Notes: generated by a model not told the origin, from the letters alone. A stretch of DNA of 43,360 nucleotides from an uncultured Clostridium sp. (GCA_902496665.1 CABVBU010000028.1:1-43360), one strand, 5' to 3'; positions 34,480 through 43,313 are shown, counted from the stretch's first letter. Translations and numbers: made by a program.

Positions 34480-35979
34480 ATGGAACATATCAATGAAACA
34501 AAAAAATCTGAGCTGAAAGTTCTTCACACAAAAAAACGCCCCGGCCTGATGTTTCAGCTCTGGGGCATGATGATGGGGCTTGTTGTCCTGACCGCAGCCT
34601 GCATGTGGTTTGTTCAGGTCTTTTTCTTCGAACATACCTATGCGGAAACAGCCCTGTCCAACTCCTTAAAGCAGCTCCAGCCGGTTATGAGCGATCTGAC
34701 AAACCGGGATCTGACGGAAGATGACCATCTGCTGCCGTTCTTGAGCCGGATGATCGACGGAACGATCTTTCTCACCGATGATGCCGGGGAGCTCACCGAT
34801 ATTTACAGTTACGGACATCTTCTTACCGATGTCCAGAATGAGCCGGAATACGGCATCTGGAAATTTATCAGGAATTCCGACGAGTTTTCCAATGTCCAGA
34901 CACGTCAGATCTATCAGAACGTATTAAAAAACGATCACCATATGATCTGTATCCACATTGGAATCCCGGTCACCTACGCCGGTGAGAACGCTTATCTTCT
35001 GATTGAAAACATGATCCGTACCGATGCAGCTTTTACATTCAACCGGATGCAGCTGATCATTCTCACCGTGGTCCTGACCATCGCCGCGTCCATCCTCGCC
35101 GCCGTAGGCTCCAGATATTTCACAAAGCCGATCTTTGCGATCAAACACACGGTGGACCGGCTTGCAGAAAATGATTTTTCCGCCCGCGCCGATGTGAACC
35201 GCCGCGATGAGCTCGGGGAGCTGGCGGAATCTGTCGGGCTTCTTGGACAGGCACTGGCCCGCGTCGATGTTCTTCGAAAGGAAGTCATCGCTAACGTCTC
35301 CCATGAGCTCCGATCCCCACTTTCCGTGATCTCCGGCTATGCAGAACTTGTCCGGGACATTCACTGGAAAGATGAGAAGGCCAGAAACGAAGATCTGGAC
35401 CTCATTATCGAGGAATCCAATCGGATGAGCGAGATGGTAACGGATATCTTAGACTACTCCCAGCTTCAGTCCGGCTATATCAGGCTCCGCCCGGAATCCT
35501 TTGATTTCACAGGCTTGGCCGAATCCGAGACCTCCCACTGCGCGGCAACAGCCGCGACTTACGGGATCCGGGTCCGCTTTGAAGCGCCCAAAGACTCGAT
35601 CTTCATAAATGCCGATCCATTAAAACTCAGCCAGGTACTCCGGAATCTTCTCTACAACGCCATCAACCACACCCCGGAAGGCGATGTCATAACCGTCTCT
35701 CTGGAGCCCAAAAGTGACCGCACCGTGAGACTTTCTGTCATGAACCCAGGCACCCCGATCTCCGAGGAGGACAAAAAGATCATCTGGGAGCGCTACCAGA
35801 GAAGCCAGCACCAGAGCGGCCGCCGCATGGGTACCGGGATTGGCCTCTCCATCGTCAGCACGATCCTTGATGCCCATGGAATGAAATATGGGGTGGATTC
35901 CGACGAAAAAGGAACCACATTCTGGTTTGAAGTCACAGAATCTGGTTCCAATCGTCTCTTCAATGCGGCAGGTGTCTGA
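34480..35979 (+). CDS. Membrane sensor histidine kinase
   Basis: A 499-aa kinase: TM1 (about 27-50), an extracellular sensor region (about 51-188), TM2 (about 190-211), HAMP (about 212-265), dimerisation/phosphoacceptor domain with H275 (ANVSHELRSPL), and an ATPase domain with N box LRNLLYNAINHTPEGD and G box GTGIGLSIV. The sensor region has no recognised ligand-binding family. AAAGGA lies before the ATG. The stop codon lies in the loop of a terminator-like hairpin. Confidence 0.93.
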   Translation: MEHINETKKSELKVLHTKKRPGLMFQLWGMMMGLVVLTAACMWFVQVFFFEHTYAETALSNSLKQLQPVMSDLTNRDLTEDDHLLPFLSRMIDGTIFLTDDAGELTDIYSYGHLLTDVQNEPEYGIWKFIRNSDEFSNVQTRQIYQNVLKNDHHMICIHIGIPVTYAGENAYLLIENMIRTDAAFTFNRMQLIILTVVLTIAASILAAVGSRYFTKPIFAIKHTVDRLAENDFSARADVNRRDELGELAESVGLLGQALARVDVLRKEVIANVSHELRSPLSVISGYAELVRDIHWKDEKARNEDLDLIIEESNRMSEMVTDILDYSQLQSGYIRLRPESFDFTGLAESETSHCAATAATYGIRVRFEAPKDSIFINADPLKLSQVLRNLLYNAINHTPEGDVITVSLEPKSDRTVRLSVMNPGTPISEEDKKIIWERYQRSQHQSGRRMGTGIGLSIVSTILDAHGMKYGVDSDEKGTTFWFEVTESGSNRLFNAAGV

Positions 35980-35990
35980 TCTGCCGCATT
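35962..35990. terminator. Hairpin spanning two convergent stop codons
   Basis: AATGCGGCAG (35962-35971) pairs perfectly with CTGCCGCATT (35981-35990) around a 9-base loop. The kinase stop TGA (35977-35979) lies in the loop, and the stop TAA of the convergent YibE/F gene (35989-35991) begins in the stem. No long T-run is seen on either side. Confidence 0.6.
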
Positions 35991-37122
35991 ATCTGATTCC
36001 TGCTTTTGACTTTTTCGATGTCAAAAGGACTGCATTGATATAAGAACTTAACGGTACGGTCAGAATGACTCCCATCGTCGCTGAAATTCCCTGAATGATC
36101 TCGATTCCGATGGAGTACATGTTGACGATCTGATTCGCGCTGTAGCCGTACGCATATAAAAATACGAGCGTGTTGATCGAAGTTCCGGTAAATGCCAGAA
36201 TCAGTGTGTTTGACATGGTTCCCATCATATCCCGTCCCACGCGGATTCCGGACAGGAACAGTTCCTTTGTATCTAACTCCGGGGCCCTGAGGGCGATCTC
36301 ATGAACGGAGGAGCTGACCGACATGGACACGTCCATGATAGCCCCCAGGGCTGAGATCAGAATTCCCGCGTACAGCAATTCTCCGATCTTGATATCTGTC
36401 ATCTGTGCAACATATTCCAGCTGTTCGATATCCGATACATTGTATCCGCTTATCATTGTCATCTTTCCAAAAGCAAACGCTAAAATGCCTGATATGGCAA
36501 CTCCCATCACTGTTCCTATGATTGACGCGGCTGTTTTTGTCGTAAAACCGCCGATCAGGTACATCGTCGCCACGGTGGTAAGGACTGCCACGAGGATCGC
36601 TGCCGCAATGGGGGACACGCCACGGTAGATGAGCGGGATAAAAATCCAGATGATACAGACGAAAGTAAATATGAGTCCCAGCGCCGAACTTAACCCCTGC
36701 TTTCCTCCGAGCGCCCATATCATCACAAGAAACAGGGCAATGATCACCGCAAGGATCCTGCTCCGGTCAATGCTGTACACCGTCACATATAAATTATCAC
36801 CGCTCTCATTCACCGCAGCGATCACTTTCATTCCCGGCACACAGTGCGCCCCATATAAATAACTGGAGGAACTTTTCGCCTCCACCGTGTGCCCTTTTCT
36901 GTCCCCGGATTTCAACACAAGCCGTACCGTCTGCTGTCCTACGTACTGGCCGCTCTCCTGCACATTATCCTGAACGACTTCCAGGACCACTGCTTTTTCA
37001 AAGCTGCGGCCCTGGTCGTCATACAGTGGAGTGCGGTCGATCCGGTTCAGGAAATACAGAATGATTCCAAACAGCACTGCTGCCAGCAGAACTGTGATCT
37101 GTCTTTTTCTGACCTGTTTCAC
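35989..37122 (-). CDS. YibE/F family membrane protein
   Basis: A 377-aa protein with an N-terminal membrane segment, a small extracytoplasmic domain (about 35-120, with VRLVLKSGDRKGHTVEA) and about seven further transmembrane segments. The block LGAIMDVSMSVSSSVHEI and RVGRDMMGTMSNTLILAF are characteristic of YibE/F proteins, whose biochemical function is unknown; a transport role is assumed. The start is GTG. It converges on the sensor kinase with stop codons nine bases apart. Confidence 0.85.
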   Translation of the reverse strand: MKQVRKRQITVLLAAVLFGIILYFLNRIDRTPLYDDQGRSFEKAVVLEVVQDNVQESGQYVGQQTVRLVLKSGDRKGHTVEAKSSSSYLYGAHCVPGMKVIAAVNESGDNLYVTVYSIDRSRILAVIIALFLVMIWALGGKQGLSSALGLIFTFVCIIWIFIPLIYRGVSPIAAAILVAVLTTVATMYLIGGFTTKTAASIIGTVMGVAISGILAFAFGKMTMISGYNVSDIEQLEYVAQMTDIKIGELLYAGILISALGAIMDVSMSVSSSVHEIALRAPELDTKELFLSGIRVGRDMMGTMSNTLILAFTGTSINTLVFLYAYGYSANQIVNMYSIGIEIIQGISATMGVILTVPLSSYINAVLLTSKKSKAGIR

Positions 37123-37159
37123 GATTTCTTCCGATCCCTTCTGCTTATTCTTTGATCTT

Positions 37160-37186
37160 ATAACGGTTCTGTATCTTCACAGCTAT
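37160..37186 (+). mobile_element. 27-bp mini-element with exact target duplication at a gene end
   Basis: ATAACGGTTCTG...CACAGCTAT matches the 27-bp unit at 20 of 27 positions. TTGATCTT occurs directly before (37152-37159) and after (37187-37194) it. On the minus strand the downstream copy is the last coding sequence of the phosphatase gene, and the stop codon TAG lies in the element. Confidence 0.65.
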
Positions 37187-38751
37187 TTGATCTTTACGAT
37201 ACGCACCTGATCGTCGATCTTTTCATTTGTATCGGTACGGTAGGTATTGATCGTAAGGGACTGTTTGTCTACATTTACGATCGTGTAGGTCGGAACATCT
37301 TCCTGCCAGCGGTTTGCGATATAGCTCTGTTTTCTTGGAGTTAAATCATAGTATTTGCTGCCTGAGGAGGATCCGGCTGTCAGATAAAGGATTCCATCCG
37401 GGTTCAGGTTATCGCTCTTTCTGGAGACGATCGCAGCCTCATCCATCACTGCCTTTAAGTAGTTTAAGTATGTGAGACCCGCCTGATCCGCTGTTGCAGG
37501 CTTGATATTCGCCGGTGCTACAAAGCGCTGTTCCTTGCTGCTTCCGACATCGATATCCTGTTCCAACTGCTCATCAAAGCTGTCATCATCATAATCAACC
37601 GTCTTTACACCACCTTTTAAAAGGTAGCTTCTGGAGTATGCATGATCATGTCCTGTCAGAACCACATCCACATCGTTATCCTCGAAAATCGGGACGAGCT
37701 CGTAACGGAGGTTTGTGATCTCCGGCTCATTGGAGTGCTCCGCGGATCCGTAGATATCCTGATGAAGCGCTACGATCCTCCATGTGCAGTCCGGATTCTC
37801 AGCAACAGCGTTTTCGATAAATTCTCTGTGCTCCGCTACGTTGGTATCCTGAGTGTTGAGCATCAGGTACAGGGCATCGCCGTAGGTAAAGGAATAATCT
37901 CCGCCGACGATCCCGTTGGATCCCAGAGTACTTAAGTTCGGCACGTTGAAATGCCAGCTGTAGTTTTCATTATCGGCATCATGGTTTCCGACTGTTGTTG
38001 CGACAGGCAGGGAAGCCAGAACTTCCGGTCTTAAATAGCCGGCATATTCGATCTCACTGACGGTTCCGTCCTTTACCTTCTTCTTGTTTGTCTGGATCTG
38101 GTCACCTGCAGAGAGGACGAAACTCGGCTTGCTTCCCGCTTTTTCCACAGCAAGATTTAACGTATGATTCCAGTTAAAGCTGTCGCTTAAAACGGCCTCA
38201 CGCTGTGCTGTTTTAAAGGTGTCCTTTGCAATATCTTCCGGCTTCTTCGCCTTCTCGGAGTTTGAGGATCCGATCTGCGGGTCACCCACAAAGATAAAGC
38301 TGTAGGCATCAGAATTTCTTGTCTGGAATTTGCGGATCTCCTTATCACCAGCCTGATAATAGTATGTCGTGTCCGGTTCAAGACCTGTGAGCGTCACCTT
38401 GTTGGACTGATATCCTTCCTGTGCCGGTACCGATGATACTTCCATATCTCTTGCGTCTGCCAGATCCTTCTCTCTGCCAAAGCGGAAGCCTGCCGTCTCT
38501 CCATCCTTGGAATACCATGCAAAATTCATCTGGGATTCATCGGCACCCGGAGTCAGGGAAACCTCTGTCCAGTCCGCACCATTTTTCTCCCATTCTTCCT
38601 TCCATGCATCGTATGCGCCGTTTGCTGCCGCAGCGGTAGATTCTGCCGGAGTCTTTCCGTCCGGGGCCGCACCTGCGATTGCAGGGATCGTCTGACATAC
38701 CATCATCGCCGCAAGAGCCGCAAGCATCACTCTGCTTTTCTTCTTAAACAT
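37183..38751 (-). CDS. Secreted metallophosphoesterase (purple acid phosphatase-like)
   Basis: A 522-aa exported protein with a Sec signal peptide (FKKKSRVMLAALAAMMVCQ, cleavage near AGA). An N-terminal fibronectin-like domain (about 75-150, LTGLEPDTTYYYQAG) precedes a metallophosphatase domain with the dinuclear metal motifs GDPQ, SAGDQ, VGNHD, ALHQD and TGHDHAYSR. It probably releases phosphate from external esters. GGAGG lies eight bases before the ATG at 38751; earlier in-frame codons lack a site. The stop codon is inside a mini-element. Confidence 0.9.
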   Translation of the reverse strand: MFKKKSRVMLAALAAMMVCQTIPAIAGAAPDGKTPAESTAAAANGAYDAWKEEWEKNGADWTEVSLTPGADESQMNFAWYSKDGETAGFRFGREKDLADARDMEVSSVPAQEGYQSNKVTLTGLEPDTTYYYQAGDKEIRKFQTRNSDAYSFIFVGDPQIGSSNSEKAKKPEDIAKDTFKTAQREAVLSDSFNWNHTLNLAVEKAGSKPSFVLSAGDQIQTNKKKVKDGTVSEIEYAGYLRPEVLASLPVATTVGNHDADNENYSWHFNVPNLSTLGSNGIVGGDYSFTYGDALYLMLNTQDTNVAEHREFIENAVAENPDCTWRIVALHQDIYGSAEHSNEPEITNLRYELVPIFEDNDVDVVLTGHDHAYSRSYLLKGGVKTVDYDDDSFDEQLEQDIDVGSSKEQRFVAPANIKPATADQAGLTYLNYLKAVMDEAAIVSRKSDNLNPDGILYLTAGSSSGSKYYDLTPRKQSYIANRWQEDVPTYTIVNVDKQSLTINTYRTDTNEKIDDQVRIVKIK

Positions 38752-38819
38752 CTGTGTGTCCTCCATATCGTATTTGTGTGTATCTATCCGGAGACCTTCC
38801 CACCGGACTGCCAATTTTC

Positions 38820-38870
38820 CGCAGTTTTTCACTGCGTTTTCAATATAACACCCAGCTTTTTCGATTACAA
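38820..38870 (-). promoter_or_regulatory. Promoter and leader hairpin of the phosphatase gene
   Basis: On the minus strand TTGTAA (38865-38870), 17 bases and TATATT (38842-38847). The transcript would begin with a small hairpin, CGCAGT/ACTGCG (38820-38835). No PhoB-type box is obvious. Confidence 0.65.
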
Positions 38871-38909
38871 CCGACCTTACAAACGTTTAAGATGACCTCT
38901 CGCAAAGTT

Positions 38910-39848
38910 TTACATAGATTTTAAACTGTCCGCAATCTTTTTATATACCGGAGTCTGGACATGGTACTTCTCGCCCATGCGAACCACCTCAAATACGAGT
39001 CCGTCGATCTCCGACTGTTTTCCTTCCATCACATCTCTCTGCATAGATGTGGTGGACTCCGGTGCAAGGTGAGATAAGATCTCGAGGTTGACTTTCACAT
39101 AGTCCTTCTCAAACGGAATTTCCATCGCCTCCGCCAATGCCATGATCTCGCGGATCATTGCCTTGAACGCCTCACGTTCCTCACCCTCTCTCTGGAAATC
39201 CGCCGCCGTGGCATGATAGTAGAGACCTGCCGCACCGATTGGGGATACATAGGAGAATTTTTCCAGGGCATCCCGGCGGATATTTTCGGAAAGTTCCCCG
39301 GAGATTCCGCTATCGTTGAAGTCCTTCGCGATTTCCTTAAGTTCTTCCCGAAACTCGTTCTTTTCCCGGACGCCAAATACGACCCGTAGGATCTTTCCAT
39401 GCTGCACAAGGGCACCTGGGCCTTCGATGTTGGCGGACACATAGATGCATCCATCCGTCACAAGAATTCCCGGAAGTTTTTCCTGAAGACGTCCACCTGT
39501 TCCGTAGATGTTGAGGATCGGGATCACGATGGTGGTCTTCTTTGCGATTTTCTGGATAAACGGCACCGTACTGTCCAGGGAATAACCTTTGACGCACACA
39601 AGGATCACATCCGGCTTTTCTGCCTCCCCTGCTGTCTTGATCTTATTCTCATAAGATTCCATATTTTCCGCCTGGACCGGGATTGTCTCCACAGTCCCGT
39701 CCCAGAGATGGCGGAGCGTAAGTCCGTCTTCCTTCATAGCAGCAAGATGGGCGTTTCTCGCAATCAGCGTCACGTCCTTTCCCGCCTTAGTCATATAAGC
39801 CCCAAGAATTCCGCCGGTACCTCCTGCACCGATGATTAAATATTTCAT
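38910..39848 (-). CDS. Ketopantoate reductase-like NADPH oxidoreductase
   Basis: A 312-aa member of the ApbA/PanE family, with Rossmann motif IGAGGTGGILGAYM (residues 6-19), the NADPH-binding ARN segment and a conserved VCVKGYSLDSTVPF. PanE reduces 2-dehydropantoate to pantoate in coenzyme A synthesis, but many relatives have other substrates, and no panB, panC or panD gene is near, so the substrate is open. GGAG lies seven bases before the ATG at 39848; the frame upstream lies in a palindromic spacer. Confidence 0.85.
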   Translation of the reverse strand: MKYLIIGAGGTGGILGAYMTKAGKDVTLIARNAHLAAMKEDGLTLRHLWDGTVETIPVQAENMESYENKIKTAGEAEKPDVILVCVKGYSLDSTVPFIQKIAKKTTIVIPILNIYGTGGRLQEKLPGILVTDGCIYVSANIEGPGALVQHGKILRVVFGVREKNEFREELKEIAKDFNDSGISGELSENIRRDALEKFSYVSPIGAAGLYYHATAADFQREGEEREAFKAMIREIMALAEAMEIPFEKDYVKVNLEILSHLAPESTTSMQRDVMEGKQSEIDGLVFEVVRMGEKYHVQTPVYKKIADSLKSM

Positions 39849-39890
39849 AATATATCTCCATTCCGCCGCCTTCGGCTGGTGGCACAAATA

Positions 39891-39926
39891 GTGCGCGCAC
39901 CCACAGAAGTCCATGGAAGCGCGCAC
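39891..39926. other. GTGCGCGC hairpin downstream of the M20 amidohydrolase
   Basis: GTGCGCGC (39891-39898) pairs with GCGCGCAC (39919-39926) across a 20-base loop. It lies between the amidohydrolase and the reductase genes and could be a weak terminator or operator; no T-run follows. Confidence 0.5.
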
Positions 39927-39946
39927 AATCTAACTTTTCTTATTTC

Positions 39947-39985
39947 ATAACTGCCTGCAGTTTTCAATGCACTCACAGCTGTTAT
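39947..39985. repeat. Possible decayed copy of the 27-bp unit
   Basis: ATAAC and GTTAT bound a stretch whose middle (TTTTCAATGCACTCACAG) matches the unit's core at about 14 of 18 positions. No flanking duplication is seen. Assigned by similarity only. Confidence 0.3.
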
Positions 39986-39999
39986 TACCTTTTCCCCGG

Positions 40000-41193
40000 T
40001 CAGTCTGCCTGATGCTCTACCTCATAGGCATGTTCTTCCTTGATCTTCTTTAACGTCTCCGGCTCACGGATCAGATCGAGGGCTGTGAAGGCAAGAACCT
40101 TCGCGCCAAGAAGAATGGAATCCAATCCTTTCTGTGAGCATGCCGCAGCAACCATTTCCTTGCTGTGGCCCTTGATCGGCTCGTCGCTGATATTGATGGT
40201 CGGCTGGATCGCCGGAACGACCTGGGAAACATTTCCGATATCTGTCGATCCCATAAGGCGCTCTCCTGCCGGATCTGCTGTCTCACCAAACAACTTCAGG
40301 TTTTTCTCATAAACCGCATCAAAGGATGGTGTCGGAACCATATTTTCTACCCAGTTCTGGTACGGCTTCATGCTGCCCTTTGCGCCCATCGCCATCGCGG
40401 AGGCTTCCACGATCCGCTCTACCTTCGCGTAGACATCCTTTAATGTGCTGGATGCCGCCGCTCTCAGGTAAAATTTTGCTGCTGCGTAATCCGGTACCGT
40501 GTTCGGTGCCTGTCCACCATTTACGATGATCCCGTGGATCCGCACATCATCGCTCAGATGCTGGCGAAGAGCATTGATGGAGTTATAGGTCTGGATCAGC
40601 GCGTCCAGAGCGTTGATTCCCTGCTCCGGTGCTGCAGCCGCATGGGATGCCCTGCCCCAGAATTCAATATCGATCGGAACACATCCAAGAGTTTTTTCTG
40701 TAAGGCGATGTCCAACTCCCGGATGTGCAGAAAGAGCCGCGTCAACGTCCTTGAAATATCCCTCGCGGACAAAGCTTCCCTTCGCACTTCCGTTTTCTCC
40801 ACCTTCCTCCCCAGGTGTTCCGTAGAGGCGGACCTCTCCGCCGACCTCATCAATCACACTCTTTAACGCCGCAGCCGCCAGAGAAGAAGTTGCGCCAAAC
40901 AGGTTATGTCCACAGCCATGTCCAAGTCCTACAAGGGCATCGTACTCCGCAAGGAAAACCATGACCGGCCCCGGTTTCCCGGATTTATAGCTCGCCGCAA
41001 AACCGGTTCTGTGACCGGCTGCCGGCATCTCTACCTCGAATCCCACGCTCTTAATCTGATCTGCAAGACGTTTGGAAGCGAAAAACTCATAATTGCTGAC
41101 CTCCGGCTTCTCATGGATCTCCAAAGCGATCTGCTGATATGTCTTGCCATTTGCCTCTACATAATCCACAATTTTCTTCTGTAATTCATCCAT
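40000..41193 (-). CDS. M20 family amidohydrolase (AbgB-like)
   Basis: A 397-aa zinc-dependent amidohydrolase. Metal-binding motifs are GHGCGHNLFG (near residue 95), TPGEEGGENGS, SAHPGVGH and GHSKEM near the end; an inserted dimerisation domain lies between about 180 and 300. Its closest functional model is AbgB, which hydrolyses p-aminobenzoyl-glutamate, but aminoacylated substrates in general are possible. The ATG at 41193 has GGAG nine bases before it; an in-frame TTG three codons earlier is less likely. A promoter and hairpin lie upstream. Confidence 0.9.
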   Translation of the reverse strand: MDELQKKIVDYVEANGKTYQQIALEIHEKPEVSNYEFFASKRLADQIKSVGFEVEMPAAGHRTGFAASYKSGKPGPVMVFLAEYDALVGLGHGCGHNLFGATSSLAAAALKSVIDEVGGEVRLYGTPGEEGGENGSAKGSFVREGYFKDVDAALSAHPGVGHRLTEKTLGCVPIDIEFWGRASHAAAAPEQGINALDALIQTYNSINALRQHLSDDVRIHGIIVNGGQAPNTVPDYAAAKFYLRAAASSTLKDVYAKVERIVEASAMAMGAKGSMKPYQNWVENMVPTPSFDAVYEKNLKLFGETADPAGERLMGSTDIGNVSQVVPAIQPTINISDEPIKGHSKEMVAAACSQKGLDSILLGAKVLAFTALDLIREPETLKKIKEEHAYEVEHQAD

Positions 41194-41247
41194 TGTCCAC
41201 AACTCCTTTTCTTTTATCCCATAAATTCACTGCAATATTCTTATAAG

Positions 41248-41282
41248 GAAAAAGACCTGACAAAAACCTACTTGTCAGGTCT
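41248..41282 (-). terminator. Strong terminator-like hairpin in the putP-amidohydrolase spacer
   Basis: On the minus strand AGACCTGACAA (41272-41282) pairs with TTGTCAGGTCT (41253-41263), followed by a run of T ending at 41248. It may end the putP transcript, but it lies downstream of the amidohydrolase promoter, so it may also act in that gene's leader. Confidence 0.8.
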
Positions 41283-41292
41283 CTTAATGCGT

Positions 41293-41321
41293 ATTATAGT
41301 TCTTTTCGCCTGAATTTTCCA
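41293..41321 (-). promoter_or_regulatory. Promoter of the M20 amidohydrolase
   Basis: On the minus strand TGGAAA (41316-41321), 17 bases and a perfect TATAAT (41293-41298). The expected transcription start is only a few bases before the hairpin at 41248-41282. Promoter, hairpin and element A5 fill the gene-free stretch 41194-41498. Confidence 0.6.
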
Positions 41322-41363
41322 GTCTTTTCTTCCGATTTCACCGATCTGTTCCGGCAATTATTT

Positions 41364-41496
41364 GTTACTGTTCACGCCTTGCGCAAACAGTAACTGATTT
41401 TGCCGATGCTTCGCATTCCAAATCGGCAAAATCCACTACCACCACTGTATTGTACGGAATTTTCAGTTCAGAAAATTCCTACCCGTGTACAGTAAC
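41364..41496 (+). mobile_element. 133-bp three-hairpin element, diverged copy A5, with exact target duplication
   Basis: Termini GTTACTGT and ACAGTAAC. Inside, a first unit ending in AACAGTAAC, a hairpin with a perfect 12-bp stem (41396-41407/41422-41433) and a third hairpin GGAATTTTC/GAAAATTCC (41456-41464/41471-41479). Length and architecture equal those of A1 and A2, although the sequence differs. AATTATTT stands directly before (41356-41363) and after (41497-41504); the right copy contains the putP stop codon. No coding capacity. Confidence 0.78.
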
Positions 41497-41498
41497 AA

Positions 41499-43037
41499 TT
41501 ATTTTCCTTCTCTTACTTCCTCAAACTCCTCCTGAATCTCCTTTGACGGCTCGCCGGTCGCAAGGCTGACAGCGACCAGACAGAGCATTGCAACGATAAA
41601 CGCCGGAAGAAGCTCATAGACATTCCATGCACCGCCTAACGGACGAACGCAGTATTTCCATACAAATACCATGACTCCGCCCGCGATCATGCCGGCAAGA
41701 GCACCGTTTCGATTGGAACGTTTCCAGAATAATGCCGCAAGGACCACCGGTCCGAATACAGCACCGAAACCAGCCCATGCAAAGGACACGATTCCAAATA
41801 CTGAGCTGTCCGGATTTCCCGCTAAAAATACCGCGATCACTGCGATAAAGAGAACCGTCGCCCGGGCAACATGGATCGTTCTCTTCTCGGTAAGATTTAC
41901 GCCGAACATTCCCTTTAACAGGTTCTCAGAAACAGCGGAGGATGCCGCAAGAAGCTGGGAATCTGCGGTGGACATCGTGCAGGCTAAAATTCCGGCAAGT
42001 GTGATTCCCGCACCCACGATTGCGAGGAATCCATGCTGGCTTAAGAGTGTCGCAACCTGAATGATGATCGTCTCCGAAGCGGATCCCTTTAACTCCGCCA
42101 TCACGCCATTCTTTGAGAGGCTGTAACCGACAACGCCGATAAAGATCGCAACTGCCATAGAGATTACGACCCATACCGTCGCGATCCGTCTGGACATCGC
42201 AATATTGTTCTCATGCTCTGTCGCCATAAAGCGAAGAAGTACATGGGGCATTCCGAAATATCCAAGTCCCCAGGCCAGTGTAGAAACAATTGAAATTGTT
42301 CCATAATCAGATGCAGCTCCGGCCGCACTGTCATATGTCGCTGTCAGGGATAAAAATCCCGGAAGTTCTCTCGCATTTGCAAGGACTGTGCTGACACCGC
42401 CGCTCATGGATACGCCGAAACATACCACAAGGACAAGCGCGATCGTCATAACAATACTCTGGATCAGATCTGTAAAGCTCGCTGCCATGAATCCGCCGAG
42501 TGCTGTGTAACCGACAATGACGACAGCACTGATCAGCATAGCCGCCGTATACGGAATTCCGAATAATGTGGAGAACAGTTTTCCACATGCCGCGAATCCG
42601 GACGCTGTATACGGAACAAAAAAGATAATAATAAAAATTGCAGAAATTCCCAATAACAGTTTCGAGTCATCGCGATACCGGTTTGCAAAGAAATCCGGCA
42701 ATGTGATCGAATTCGTCTTTGCGCTGTATCTCCTGATGCGTTTTGCCACGATCAGCCAGTTTAAATATGTACCGATGGCAAGTCCGATCGCAGTCCAGGA
42801 TGCGTCACAGATACCGCTGAGGTACGCCACTCCCGGCAGTCCCATCAGCAGCCAGCTGCTCATATCCGATGCCTCCGCACTCATTGCAGTCACAAACGGA
42901 CCTAATTTTCTTCCGCCAAGGTAGAAATCGCTGGAGTCATTGTTCCCTTTAGAATAGAAGAAACCAATTGCCAGCATCATCACCAGATAGGCAATGATCA
43001 CAAGAAATACTCCTATAATTGCTGCATTCATTTTCAT
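41499..43037 (-). CDS. putP: Sodium/proline symporter (SSS family)
   Basis: A 512-aa membrane carrier of the sodium/solute symporter family with 12-13 hydrophobic segments. The sodium-site region SAEASDMSSWLLMGLPG (TM2), and FRRIATVW-like and MSTADSQLLAASSAVSENL (TM8) blocks are typical of PutP. It imports proline with sodium, as nutrient or compatible solute. AGAGGA lies before the first ATG; a second ATG two codons later is equally possible. Element A5 is inserted two bases beyond its stop codon. Confidence 0.93.
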   Translation of the reverse strand: MKMNAAIIGVFLVIIAYLVMMLAIGFFYSKGNNDSSDFYLGGRKLGPFVTAMSAEASDMSSWLLMGLPGVAYLSGICDASWTAIGLAIGTYLNWLIVAKRIRRYSAKTNSITLPDFFANRYRDDSKLLLGISAIFIIIFFVPYTASGFAACGKLFSTLFGIPYTAAMLISAVVIVGYTALGGFMAASFTDLIQSIVMTIALVLVVCFGVSMSGGVSTVLANARELPGFLSLTATYDSAAGAASDYGTISIVSTLAWGLGYFGMPHVLLRFMATEHENNIAMSRRIATVWVVISMAVAIFIGVVGYSLSKNGVMAELKGSASETIIIQVATLLSQHGFLAIVGAGITLAGILACTMSTADSQLLAASSAVSENLLKGMFGVNLTEKRTIHVARATVLFIAVIAVFLAGNPDSSVFGIVSFAWAGFGAVFGPVVLAALFWKRSNRNGALAGMIAGGVMVFVWKYCVRPLGGAWNVYELLPAFIVAMLCLVAVSLATGEPSKEIQEEFEEVREGK

Positions 43038-43077
43038 ACTTCCTCTCGTTTAGTGTAATAAAGCATTAATGTAGTTA

Positions 43078-43105
43078 AGTATATCAAAAAATTAACAGAA
43101 TGCAA
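43078..43105 (-). promoter_or_regulatory. putP promoter
   Basis: On the minus strand TTGCAT (43100-43105), 16 bases and TATACT (43078-43083), 40 bases before the putP start. Confidence 0.65.
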
Positions 43106-43161
43106 GCATTTTTCCATATTTTGCAGGAGCTTACTTTAAACGGCAGGCTGCAGCTCCGCAC

Positions 43162-43190
43162 CGGTACGCATCATTGACGCATCAGTACCG
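43162..43190. other. Hairpin with internal direct repeat in the right-end spacer
   Basis: CGGTAC (43162-43167) and GTACCG (43185-43190) enclose two copies of ACGCATCA (43166-43173 and 43177-43184). The surrounding 43106-43313 holds no gene and several weaker inverted repeats. No RNA family is recognisable. Confidence 0.4.
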
Positions 43191-43313
43191 TTGAGAACTC
43201 ATTCTCCATTGGAACGTTCCTGCTCAAGAAGAGCTATTTTCATCTCCAGACACCGCCAGAGGTACAAGCTGTGCTTGCTATTATCTCATGACTGACAAAC
43301 TGGAATTTTCAAA

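Noticed and set aside
41364..41496. Considered as a riboswitch or structured RNA upstream of the amidohydrolase
   Set aside because: It has an exact flanking duplication and the same length as the other mobile copies, and matches no riboswitch class that I can recognise.
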